NCBI RefSeq assembly: GCF_025200925.1
Contig: NZ_CP104174.1
Coordinates: 2,232,001 to 2,296,000, forward strand
DNA from: Bradyrhizobium sp. CB1015
GTDB taxonomy: Bacteria > Pseudomonadota > Alphaproteobacteria > Rhizobiales > Xanthobacteraceae
Reading direction: 5' to 3'
DNA: 64,000 nt
Shown here: piece after piece, positions 33,218 through 41,631 of the stretch
How positions within the stretch are numbered: the stretch's first letter is position 1
How the letters are laid out: the number at the start of each line of letters is the position of its first letter
The notes under the pieces: generated by a model
Database searches by the model: none
Told to the model about the DNA's origin: nothing
What the model saw: the letters and a program-made list of their open reading frames with translations, nothing else
Program-made: the position numbers and the translations under genes

Positions 33218-34147
33218 ATGGCGCAGAGTGGCTTCCACGGTCAGAAGTACAGAGAATTTCTCCGCCTTCGACAGGCACCGTCGTCGCTGACCACTCGGTC
33301 AATCCGTGGCGTCCACGTCGCTGTCACCGAAACTCGGGATGACAATCCCGTTCACGGTCTCTGCGGCGAAATTCCCCCCGAAGACGCGTACATTGTCAGC
33401 TTGAAACTTCGCGATTATCCCGATTGCGAATATTGGGAGCGCGGCAAGTGCGTGGTCAGGCCCGACGTCCGGGCAGGCGCGACGTATCTCTACGACCTGA
33501 AGTACAACCCGCGTTTCGTGATCGAAAAGCCGTTCCACTCCCTTCATTTCTATCTCCCGGCGCTGGCGCTCAACGGTGTGGCGGAAGACGCCGGCGTGCG
33601 TAGCGTGGGCCAACTCGACTGCCAGTTCGGCACCGGCTTCCGCGACGAAATCGTGCGTCATATCGGCGCGTCGCTCATGCAGGCATTGCGACGGCCGTCC
33701 GAGGCGAACCAGCTTTTCGTCGATCACATGATGCTTGCGCTCACGGCGCACGTCGCTGAGGCCTATGGTGGCCTGCATGTCAGCAAGCCGGCACGTGGCG
33801 CCCTTGCTCCGTGGCAGGTCAGGCGAGCTTGCGAAAGACTCGAAGCCAATCTCGCAGGAACGGTTTCGCTGCAGCAGATCGCGGCCGAGTTCGATCTGTC
33901 GGTCAGCTATTTCTCCCGCGCGTTTCGTGTCTCCACCGGTCTGCCGCCACACCGGTGGTTGCTTCGGCAGCGCATCAAGGTGGCCAAGCAGTTGATGGCC
34001 ATTCGCGAGCTGACGCTATCGGAGATCGCGATTTTCGCCGGCTTCGCCAATCAAAGTCATTTCACACGGGTGTTTTCGTCCGCCGTCGGTGTGAGTCCCG
34101 GCATGTGGCGCCGCGAAAAACTCGGTTCGACGGAAGCTGAGGCATGA
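33218..34147 (+). CDS. AraC-family transcriptional regulator
   Basis: This is a 309-aa protein from ATG 33218 (AGGA 7 bp upstream; ATGs at 33161 and 33176 are alternatives). The N-terminal domain contains IVSLKLRDYPDCEYWERGKC and YDLKYNPRFVIEKPFHSLHF. The C-terminal double helix-turn-helix reads VSLQQIAAEFDLSVSYFSRA and EIAIFAGFANQSHFTRVFSS. It belongs to a different AraC subgroup from the others in this window. It converges on a catalase-like remnant, so its target is not clear. Confidence 0.9.
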   Translation: MAQSGFHGQKYREFLRLRQAPSSLTTRSIRGVHVAVTETRDDNPVHGLCGEIPPEDAYIVSLKLRDYPDCEYWERGKCVVRPDVRAGATYLYDLKYNPRFVIEKPFHSLHFYLPALALNGVAEDAGVRSVGQLDCQFGTGFRDEIVRHIGASLMQALRRPSEANQLFVDHMMLALTAHVAEAYGGLHVSKPARGALAPWQVRRACERLEANLAGTVSLQQIAAEFDLSVSYFSRAFRVSTGLPPHRWLLRQRIKVAKQLMAIRELTLSEIAIFAGFANQSHFTRVFSSAVGVSPGMWRREKLGSTEAEA

Positions 34148-34161
34148 GAAGCTTGGTGAGG

Positions 34162-35025
34162 TCAGCCCCCTCCGATCCGTGAGGCGGCGTAGGCGGCGCA
34201 GCGGGCCGCAAATACCTCGTCGGGCGGATGCCCGATGCCTTCGGCGAGATTTGCCGGATCGAAGGCCAATCCGTTCCACACCTCGTTCGTCTCCAAACCA
34301 GTGATGACGATCGTGCCCAGCCGCACCGCTTCGCGCTTGTCCTCGTCCGGCCAGCGGATGGCGACGTCCATGATCGGGTCGCCCGGACGATCGAGCACCG
34401 CCATCACGCTGAAACGGACATCGCGTGCCGCGATGCGCAACTCGAGGTCATCTTTTAGGACGCCGGCGAGCGTTGTCCTGGCCTCGTCCTCGGTCACCGT
34501 GACCTGCGCGCCGACCGGCTCGACCTTAAACTTGATGAAGCGGGTTTCGCCCTTGGCATTTGTCGCGCGAAACGCGTGTACGCCCCAAAAGGTAGTGCGG
34601 GCAAAACTCCCCCGCTGGGCCCCGGCGGTGGGAAATCTCGTCCGACGGGGCTTTTCGCCGTTGGCGGAGGATAACGTATTGACTTTCGGGTCCGACCTGC
34701 CAGTTGATCCGGACATGCCCCTCCCTACGAAAGGCAGCATATGTTCGAGCATTCTCGCACCGTGAATTGGGGCGCTCTGCGTGAGGATGTCCGACCGCCG
34801 ATCGACGTCTCCGAGCCTGAAAGCGAAGCCTCGCAGCACTCCATTCTCGGCGTCCGCCGTTGCGGGAAAGCCATCGTCCGCCGAGAATTGCGCCAGCACG
34901 CGCGATGGTCTTGTGAAGCTCAGCGATCTGGTGATCTCTGCCGCCCGCTCCGAGGGGAAATAGGTCCCGCGGACGCATTGGCCCTCTTCGGAAACCGCGC
35001 GCCGTCTTGGTGAAGGCCTGGTCAC
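34162..35025 (-). pseudogene. 5'-truncated catalase-related peroxidase
   Basis: The sequence matches catalase-family peroxidases from CVRGTYFPSERAAEITRSLS onward: FTRPSRVLAQFSADDGFPAT, RSDILTQSAPIHGA, TTFWGVHAFRATNAKGETRF, DVRFSVMAVLDRPGDPIMDV and EAVRLGTIVITGLETNE. The ~50 N-terminal residues are missing. The segment that normally reads HAKG and supplies the distal haem His reads SEEG here, because the frame differs upstream. The middle (MSGSTGRSDPKVNTLSSANG) is also degenerate. Loss of the N-terminus and distal His means peroxidase activity is unlikely. Confidence 0.65.
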
Positions 35026-35084
35026 AGCAGTTGCGACCTAGAGCTGTTGATCGTATGCGAAATGATCGGATGCCCTCGTGTATG

Positions 35085-35178
35085 GGTTCGGGCCGCGCCA
35101 ATGCGGATGCAATGCAACACGGGCGGGTAGCTGCCGCGTCTATGGTGCGCGGGGCACTATGATGCTTTTCCGGATCAT
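35085..35178 (-). pseudogene. Decayed copy of the RDSYRPELHYMRGPG small-protein gene
   Basis: Downstream of a good tandem-repeat promoter the minus strand opens MIRKSIIVPRAP and stops, matching the MIRKS leader of the gene at 30983. About 60 bp on, another frame reads GSYPPVLHCIRIGAARTHT, a degenerate match to DSYRPELHYMRGPGPKW. The intervening segment is deleted. This is a third locus of the family, now inactive. Confidence 0.55.
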
Positions 35179-35210
35179 CTTTCATCCGTGCGTCGGGCAT
35201 GGACACGGAG

Positions 35211-35273
35211 ATGATCTAGCGGACCGACGGTGCCGCCGCGCCAGAGCGATTGCCCCAGCTGTAGAGCGATTGC
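35211..35273 (-). promoter_or_regulatory. Tandem GCAATCGCTCT promoter (copy C)
   Basis: Two perfect GCAATCGCTCT repeats on the minus strand (35263-35273 and 35243-35253) lie 20 bp apart, with CCGCTAGATCAT (35211-35222) 21 bp further on. The layout is base-for-base that of copy B, including 65 bp to the start codon, although the gene it served is decayed. Confidence 0.6.
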
Positions 35274-35339
35274 TGCCTTTCTTTCGTGTCCGCCCATCCC
35301 GCGTTTCGGTAGGCGGCCCCCCGGCCTGGCTGCCCGAAT

Positions 35340-36872
35340 TCAATGGCTCACCTGCTTCAGGGGGCCTTTCGGTCGCTTCGCCAGCCAGACGACACCCGCG
35401 AAGATCAGAATGAGTATCGTCGCCATCGCGTAGAAATCATTGGTGGCGAGCATCACCGCCTGCGCATCGACCATCCTGGAGAACACGGCGAGGCCGGAGT
35501 CGGCCGGCAGTCCCGGTGGCGTCGCTGGAGTTGTCGCCGGATCGATGATCGAGACGAGGTTGGCCCGGTTCTCCTTGGTGGCATCCTCCCAATATGTGGA
35601 GGTGAGCGAGGCTCCGACCGCCATCGCCATGATGCGAATGAAGTTCTGCAGCCCGGAGCCGTTCGCTACTTTCTCCGGCGGGAGATCGGAGACGGCAAGC
35701 GAGGTCAGCGTCACGAGGCAAGCCGGTACGCCCGCTCCCAGCACGAACATCGCGATCGCAACGGACATGTAGTCGGCCTGCGCGTTGAGATGTGCCCGCA
35801 TGTAGAAGGAGACCGCCAGCATCGCCATGCCGTAGCTGACGATAAGTCTCGGATCTACTTTCGCCATGAGCCGGCCGACGATCGGAGCCGTGATCACCGC
35901 CAGAATGCCCATCGGTGCCGTCGCGAAGCCAGCCCACGTCGCCGTGTATCCCATCATCTGCTGCAGCCAGAGCGGCGTCAGGACGATGTTGCCGAAAAAT
36001 AGGCCGAACATCAGGCCCAGCGACACCGTCGACACGACCCAGTTGCGGGATCTGAACACCGAAAAATCGAGCACGGGCTCTTCGTCGGTCAATTCCCAGA
36101 TGACGAGAGCGACCAGCGCAACGAAGGCCACGATGGCCGAACCGACGATGAACGGGGACGAAAACCAGTCCAGCTCGCGGCCCTTGTCGATCATCATCTG
36201 GAAGGCGCTAACGAAAACGACGAGCAAAAGTAGTCCGACGATGTCGAAGCGCTTGCTTTTGGTCGGGGTCTCGCGGCCACGCATCAACCACCACGCGATG
36301 CTGCCGACTGCCGCGCCGAACGGGATGTTGATATAGAAGATCCAGCCCCAGGCGTAGTTGTCCGAGATATAGCCTCCGAGGATCGGTCCGAAGATGGGAG
36401 CCACCACGGTCGTCAAACCCCATACCGCCAATCCGACGTTCGCCTTTCCCCTCGGAAAGATCGACATCAGCAGCGTGGAGGAGAGGGGGATGATTGGCCC
36501 GCCCACGACGCCCTGCAGAATCCGGAACAGCACCAGCAGGCCAAGGCTTCCCGACAGGCCGCACAGGATCGAGCTGATCACGAAGGCGACGACGCAGGCC
36601 GAGAAGAGGCGAACCTCCCCGAACCGTCGCGCGAGCCAACCCGTCAGCGGGACAGTGATCGCCTCGGCAACCGCGTAAGCCGTGATGATCCAGGTGCCCT
36701 CAGTCGTCGAAACACCGAGGTCGCCCGAGACCGTCGGCATGGCGACATTGGCGATCGTGGTGTCGAGCACCACCATGAAGTTGCCGAACGACAGCGCCGC
36801 GGCCGCCAGCACGAGAGTCGCCCCGCCCAGCGGCGGATGACCGGATTTGCGATGTCTTGTCTCTTCCGACAT
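35340..36872 (-). CDS. EmrB-type DHA2 family MFS drug transporter
   Basis: This is a 510-aa, ~14-helix transporter. It starts MSEETRHRKSGHPPLGGATL and contains NFMVVLDTTIANVAMPTVSG, TTEGTWIITAYAVAEAITVP, FRILQGVVGGPIIPLSSTLL and FGPILGGYISDNYAWGWIFY, all diagnostic of the DHA2/EmrB family. It should export hydrophobic compounds by proton antiport through an EmrA-type adaptor. Its ATG lies 1 bp after the adaptor stop (TAGAATG), so the two are coupled. The TetR gene at 38210 divergent from this pair is the probable repressor. Confidence 0.93.
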   Translation of the reverse strand: MSEETRHRKSGHPPLGGATLVLAAAALSFGNFMVVLDTTIANVAMPTVSGDLGVSTTEGTWIITAYAVAEAITVPLTGWLARRFGEVRLFSACVVAFVISSILCGLSGSLGLLVLFRILQGVVGGPIIPLSSTLLMSIFPRGKANVGLAVWGLTTVVAPIFGPILGGYISDNYAWGWIFYINIPFGAAVGSIAWWLMRGRETPTKSKRFDIVGLLLLVVFVSAFQMMIDKGRELDWFSSPFIVGSAIVAFVALVALVIWELTDEEPVLDFSVFRSRNWVVSTVSLGLMFGLFFGNIVLTPLWLQQMMGYTATWAGFATAPMGILAVITAPIVGRLMAKVDPRLIVSYGMAMLAVSFYMRAHLNAQADYMSVAIAMFVLGAGVPACLVTLTSLAVSDLPPEKVANGSGLQNFIRIMAMAVGASLTSTYWEDATKENRANLVSIIDPATTPATPPGLPADSGLAVFSRMVDAQAVMLATNDFYAMATILILIFAGVVWLAKRPKGPLKQVSH

Positions 36873-36873
36873 T

Positions 36874-38128
36874 CTAACGCGCACCCGACAGATCAATCGT
36901 CGCATGCATCGAGAGGCCCACGCGCAAAGGGTGCCTGGCGAGCTCCTTCGGATCGAGCCGCACCCGCACGGGAAGGCGCTGAACCACCTTGATCCAATTG
37001 CCCGTCGCATTCTGTGCCGGGATCGCGGCAAAGGCCGAGCCGGTCCCGCCGGCAAAGCCGGCAACGCGACCGTGGTAGAAAACGTCAGACCCGTAGAGAT
37101 CAGACTTGAGAAGCACCGGCTGTCCGGGCTTGACGCGGCTGAGCTGCACTTCCTTGAAGTTGGCGTCGACGTACATGTCCTGCAGGGGCACCACGACCAT
37201 GATGGGAGTGCCGGCCTGAACGCGCTGACCGTCGGCAACCCGGCGCTGGTCGACGATGCCGTCGATGGGCGCACGGATCACCGCACGAGCGAGATCAACC
37301 TTGGCCTGGTCCAGCTTTGTTTGGGCAGCGATGACCTCGGGATTCGTATCGACGGTGGTGTCCTCGAACAGCACCTGATTGGCTCGACGTGCGCCGGCGG
37401 CGGCGGCCCGGGCGGCCTCCGCGGCCTTGACGCGGGCCTCCCCCTGCGAAACCGCGGCCTGGGCTTGCAGGACAGCGGTCTCGTTGTCGTCGAGCCGTTG
37501 AACCGTGGCCCATCCGCCGGCCGCAAGTTTTTTCGACCGCGCCTGGTCGTTCAGGGCCTTGGCGAGGTCGGCCTGAGCGCGAGCGAGATCGGCACGTGCC
37601 GTTCCCTCATCCGCAGCGCGAACATCTTCCTGGCCGGCAAGATTCTCGTCGTTCGCGATGATTTGGCGGACTTTGCGCCGTGCCTGGCCCAAAGCTGCCT
37701 CGGCCTGCGCGGCTGCCAGCCGCAGATCCGTGTCATCGAGTTCGACCAAGGTGTCGCCGGCCCGGACATGCTGACTGTTGACCACCAGGACGTGCTTGAC
37801 GGGCGCGCCGACGAGCGGCGTGACTTGGAATACCTCGACGTTGGTGTAGGCGTTCTCGGTGGTTTCGGTGTCTGGGGCGAGGAAGGTCGCCCAGCCCCAC
37901 CGCCAATCCAACTGCGAACATGAGAAACAACCGTTTGCGCCGTTGCCTGTTCTGCACCGGTTGACCTGCGGGGACATCGTCCGCGATGCCGAAGCTCGAT
38001 CCGTCCTCGCCCGGGGGGGCCGCTTTTGCGGCGGGATCAGGCGAGGACTTGGGGAATTGGAGCGCGCGCCGGGGATCGGCCTGGTAGCTCGTGGATGCCG
38101 CCTGCTTCGCGAGTTCCATATTCGCCAT
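36874..38128 (-). pseudogene. EmrA-type adaptor with a one-base frameshift after its membrane anchor
   Basis: The start at 38128 gives MANMELAKQAASTSYQADPR and a membrane anchor LFLMFAVGLAVGL. The frame is then lost at a run of four G (CCCC at 37895-37898 on the plus strand). The rest is intact in another frame: TETTENAYTNVEVFQVTPLV, a coiled-coil hairpin, APIDGIVDQRRVADGQRVQA and IPAQNATGNWIKVVQRLPVR. Removing one G restores FAVGLAVGWATFLAPDTETT, the expected sequence (~417 aa). The neighbouring emrB and tetR are intact, so a sequencing error is quite possible. Confidence 0.85.
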
Positions 38129-38143
38129 CCAAATGGTAATCGT

Positions 38144-38169
38144 CGTTACCGTTGACAGGTAAGGTAACG
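38144..38169. promoter_or_regulatory. Inverted repeat in the emrA-tetR divergent promoter
   Basis: CGTTACC (38144-38150) and GGTAACG (38163-38169) are perfect 7-bp inverted arms 12 bp apart. A further partial palindrome (GGTA-ACG-TACC) overlaps the right arm. The site lies 15 bp upstream of the emrA start and 40 bp upstream of the tetR start, as expected for a TetR operator. Confidence 0.65.
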
Positions 38170-38209
38170 TACCGTACCGGTCAAGTTACGAATGTTGAAC
38201 GGAGCCACC

Positions 38210-38875
38210 ATGACAGCAGCGGCTCGCTCCAGGCGGCCGTCTCAAGAATACCGGCGCACCGCTATGCTCGAGGCGGCCGCTCAGGTGTTTTTCGAACAGG
38301 GTTATGCCGCGGCCAGCATCGACGCCATCATCGCGCGCATCGGCGGCTCGAAGCGAACCATCTACAACGAGTTCGGAAGCAAGGAAGGCATATTCACCGC
38401 CCTGGTTTCCGAGAGCGCGGACACCGCCCTTGCGGCGCTCTCCGTGGAGCAGTTCGCCGGCCGCAACCTCGGTGAGATCCTGCGCGACTTCGGGCGGCGA
38501 CTGCTGGCGATCTACATGTCGCCTGCCGTCATCGGTATCTATCGATCGATTATGACCGAAGCGCCGCGGTTTCCCGAACTGGCGAAGGCTTTCTACGAAA
38601 AGGGACCAGGCCGCGCCTCAGCCCGCCTCGCCGAGGTGCTGGAGCAGGCAAGGGCCCGCGGGGAGATCCACGTCGAGGACTGCCATGCGGCGGCGGACCA
38701 CTTCGTTGGGATGCTGCGCGACAACCTCCATCTGCGGGTCATCCTCGGATTGCGGCCACCGCCGTCCCCGGAGGAAGCGGAAGCCGCTGTGGCATCTGCG
38801 ATCGGCATCTTCCTTCACGGAATCTATGGCGCGGTACGTCGGTCCGCCCCGAAGCGAGGCGCACGAAGGCGGTAA
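38210..38875 (+). CDS. TetR/AcrR-family transcriptional regulator
   Basis: This is a 221-aa protein from ATG 38210 (GGAG 5 bp upstream). The helix-turn-helix is AMLEAAAQVFFEQGYAAASI then GGSKRTIYNEFGSKEGIFTA. The effector domain includes IYRSIMTEAPRFPELAKAFY and HFVGMLRDNLHLRVILGL, the AefR-like C-terminal type. It is divergent from the emrAB pair at 35340-38128 with inverted repeats between, so it is the likely local repressor of that pump. Confidence 0.93.
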   Translation: MTAAARSRRPSQEYRRTAMLEAAAQVFFEQGYAAASIDAIIARIGGSKRTIYNEFGSKEGIFTALVSESADTALAALSVEQFAGRNLGEILRDFGRRLLAIYMSPAVIGIYRSIMTEAPRFPELAKAFYEKGPGRASARLAEVLEQARARGEIHVEDCHAAADHFVGMLRDNLHLRVILGLRPPPSPEEAEAAVASAIGIFLHGIYGAVRRSAPKRGARRR

Positions 38876-39052
38876 GGGCCGGCGTGCATAACCTCTTCGT
38901 GCTTGGCTACGCAGGCGCCGACTGTCGGATCGGGCGCGTGGAAACGACACATCGCTCGTATCGATCGCACCGATAGCCATGTTGCCGCCAGCGTCCGCTG
39001 CGGACCCTAGTGTACGCGCAAACTTCCGGTGTCGGGCGCGCACATCTTAACA

Positions 39053-39115
39053 GCAATATCTCTACAACCGCCTCAATCGCTCTGGGGCAGGCGTACGCTC
39101 GATCCGTTAAACGGT
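39053..39115 (+). promoter_or_regulatory. Tandem GCAATCGCTCT-type promoter (copy E)
   Basis: On the plus strand, GCAATATCTCT (39053-39063) and TCAATCGCTCT (39073-39083) are repeats 20 bp apart. TCCGTTAAAC follows about 20 bp later in the place of the -10. This is the only copy pointing right; it lies 89 bp before the membrane-protein gene at 39172. Orientation relative to the gene is the same as in the four other copies. Confidence 0.55.
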
Positions 39116-39171
39116 GAGCCTACCAAACATATGGAGGCGACAATGGCTCGGATCGAATTTGGAGACGCATC

Positions 39172-39750
39172 ATGATACTGGGTACAAGCCTGGCGACGTT
39201 CACGATCGTGCACGTGATCATCAGCCTGATTGCAATCGCGGCGGGCCTGGTGGTGATGTTCGGAATGCTCGGCTCGAAGCGGATGCCGAGCCTCACTGCC
39301 GTTTTCCTTGCATCCACCATCCTGACCAGCGCTTCGGGGCTTCTGATTCCGCCGCTGCTGTTCGAGAAGCCGTTGCCGTCCCATATGATCGCCATCCTCT
39401 CGCTGGTTCTGCTGGGGATCGCCTGTTTCGCGCTTTACGGCACGAGGCTCGCCGGCTCTTGGCGCTGGATCTACGTGCTCTCCGCGCTCGTCTCGCTTTA
39501 TCTCAACGTCTTCGTGCTGGTGATCCAGTCCTTCCTGAAAGTGCCGGCATTGCATGCGCTGGCGCCAAGCGTACCACCCGCCGAGCCGCCGTTCGCGATC
39601 GTCCAGGGCATCGTGCTGGTATTTTTCGTGATCGTGATCATTGGCGCGATCCGGCGCTACCGCCCGGCGTCGGCTGCCGCGGACATGCGCCCCCAACGAG
39701 ACCTGAACCAGGCAGCCTGGAGCACACGCTCCCTCTCGACGCGCAAATGA
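39172..39750 (+). CDS. Multi-pass membrane protein of unknown function
   Basis: This 192-aa protein has about five transmembrane helices: ATFTIVHVIISLIAIAAGLV, TAVFLASTILTSASGLLIPP, HMIAILSLVLLGIACFALYG, RWIYVLSALVSLYLNVFVLV and AIVQGIVLVFFVIVIIGAI, with a cytoplasmic tail. I recognise no family. The ATG at 39172 has GGAG 7 bp upstream. Its promoter carries copy E of the tandem repeat, which places it in the same putative regulon as the small proteins at 21.6, 30.6 and 31.0 kb. Confidence 0.75.
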   Translation: MILGTSLATFTIVHVIISLIAIAAGLVVMFGMLGSKRMPSLTAVFLASTILTSASGLLIPPLLFEKPLPSHMIAILSLVLLGIACFALYGTRLAGSWRWIYVLSALVSLYLNVFVLVIQSFLKVPALHALAPSVPPAEPPFAIVQGIVLVFFVIVIIGAIRRYRPASAAADMRPQRDLNQAAWSTRSLSTRK

Positions 39751-40296
39751 GCCGTTCGTGCGGCTGCAGATCGATCAGTCTTGTTGACGATCGCGGACCG
39801 CCGGCAAAGCCTCGCGTATGGTATCGTTGAACGGGGCTGGGTGAGTTTATTTCGCTTCTCGCCCGGCCCAGCAGTGCGTAGAGCGATGCGCTCATGATCC
39901 CTTGAAGCTAGACCTGAGCACGTCTAACGACAACGGAGGATGTTGCGCGATCTTTAGAGGCTCTGCCAGTCACGCGTTGGAAGTGCGGAGAGCGACCGAC
40001 GCGGGATTTGACGCCGTCTTTGACTGTCTGATGAGCCTGCGTCATGCAGGCGTCGTCCAGATTGCTGGCGGCAGGCGACCCAACTCGGATATGAGCCACC
40101 GGGACCTCCACAAATAGACCAGTATAGCTGACCAGTCGACGCTATCGAAGAAAGCGGCGCGGCATGTTATCCTGGTGTTGAGTGCGAAGGGGCGACCAGA
40201 TCATTTCTTCTCACTAGCATTTGAACCTGCTTTTCGAATCGCAATTAAGGCGCCCCGGTCATCAAAGATTCCCAGTCATCGACGAGGGAGGTCAAC
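39751..40296. other. Intergenic stretch before the second patatin gene
   Basis: Nothing convincing is seen across ~545 bp. A plus-strand frame at 39902-40117 opening with TTG (FDAVFDCLMSLRHAGVVQIA) has no ribosome site or family match. Around 39876-39888 a single GTAGAGCGATGCGC resembles half of the tandem promoter repeat but lacks its partner. A promoter for the patatin-adc operon must lie near 40200-40290. Confidence 0.35.
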
Positions 40297-41574
40297 ATGG
40301 CCAAGAGCACGATCTCGGAGAGCCTGCCGACGGTAGCGCTGCGCCAACGCGTGCCCGACACGCCGCTCGCGGAAAGACCGCCCGTTCCGAAACCGCGCAC
40401 AGCGAGCAAGGGCCGGAACCTGCGCGAGGGCCTCCCTTTCAATCGCGTCGTGCTGCTGCTGCAGGGGGGCGGCGCGCTCGGCGCCTACCAGGCGGGCGTT
40501 TATCAGGCCTTGGCCGAGACTGGACTTCATCCGGATTGGGTCGTCGGCATTTCGATCGGCGCCATCAACGCCGCCATCATCGCCGGCAACGCGCCCGAGC
40601 GACGCGTCGATAGGCTGCGCGAGTTCTGGGAGGAGATCTCCACCCCGGCCATGGGCTTCGACACCGACGCCGTGGGTCCCTTTGGACGAGGCGAAGCTGC
40701 GCGCACGCTCGCCAATCAGCTGAGCGCGCTCACAGTTGCCTGCGCCGGAACGCCGGGCTTCTTCGGGCCGCGACTGCCCAATCCGTGGTTTCATCCGCCC
40801 GGCACGATCGAGGCGACGAGCTACTATGACACGCTGCCGCTGAGAGCGACGCTCGAGCGCTTCGTCGATTTCGACCGCATAAACTCCGACGATCGCGACA
40901 CGCGTCTCAGCCTCGGCGCGGTGAATGTGCGCAGCGGCAATCTGGTCTATTTCGCCCCCGGAACGCAGGTGATCGGACCCGAGCACGTGATGGCCAGCGG
41001 CGCGCTACCGCCCGGCTTCCCAGCCATCGAGATTGAGGGCGAACACTATTGGGATGGCGGCCTCGTCTCGAACACGCCACTCCAGTGGCTTGTGACGAAC
41101 ACGCGCGTGACGGGCCAGCGGATGCCCGATGCGCTCGTGTTTCAGGTTGATCTCTGGAATGCACGCGGCGAGTTCCCGCGCAACCTCCTTGAAGTTGCCA
41201 CCCGTCAGAAAGAGATCCAATACTCGAGCCGCACCCGCGCTTTCACGAATTTCATTAAGCTGCTGCACAAAATGGAATACTCCGTCGCCACGCTCCTGGA
41301 CCAACTGCCGGACGAGTTCAAGCAAAGCGAGGAAGCCAAATTCCTGGCCTCGCGCGCGCAACGCCACGCCTACAACCTCGTGCACCTCATCTATCGGCCG
41401 AGAGGCTACGAAGGCGACTCGAAAGACTATGAGTTCTCCCGGATTTCCATGACGGAGCATTGGCGTTCCGGCTACTACGACACCATCCGCACGCTGCGCC
41501 ATCCCGAGGTGCTGGAGCGCGCCGGCAATGGCCAGGAACTCACCATCTTCGACTTTGCTGGGGATCGCGATTGA
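40297..41574 (+). CDS. Patatin-like phospholipase/hydrolase (paralogue of 25905-27080)
   Basis: This is a 425-aa patatin-fold protein with a ~45-residue polar N-terminal extension. The oxyanion loop is LLLQGGGALGAYQAG, the nucleophile lies in GISIG, and the catalytic Asp in YWDGGLVSNTP. The C-terminal half has RQKEIQYSSRTRAFTNFIKL and NLVHLIYRPRGYEGDSKDYE. GAGG lies upstream of the ATG at 40297. It heads a plus-strand set of patatin, adc, NAD(P)-binding protein and cupin. The patatin-adc pair duplicates the one at 25905-27910, in the opposite gene order. Confidence 0.9.
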   Translation: MAKSTISESLPTVALRQRVPDTPLAERPPVPKPRTASKGRNLREGLPFNRVVLLLQGGGALGAYQAGVYQALAETGLHPDWVVGISIGAINAAIIAGNAPERRVDRLREFWEEISTPAMGFDTDAVGPFGRGEAARTLANQLSALTVACAGTPGFFGPRLPNPWFHPPGTIEATSYYDTLPLRATLERFVDFDRINSDDRDTRLSLGAVNVRSGNLVYFAPGTQVIGPEHVMASGALPPGFPAIEIEGEHYWDGGLVSNTPLQWLVTNTRVTGQRMPDALVFQVDLWNARGEFPRNLLEVATRQKEIQYSSRTRAFTNFIKLLHKMEYSVATLLDQLPDEFKQSEEAKFLASRAQRHAYNLVHLIYRPRGYEGDSKDYEFSRISMTEHWRSGYYDTIRTLRHPEVLERAGNGQELTIFDFAGDRD

Positions 41575-41631
41575 GCCCCGGCCCGTGAGAGGCGGCGTCC
41601 CTTCGACACACCGATATCAGGAGCTGCAACG

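Noticed and set aside
39902..40117. 71-codon plus-strand frame with a TTG start
   Set aside because: No ribosome site, no recognisable sequence and no supporting context.
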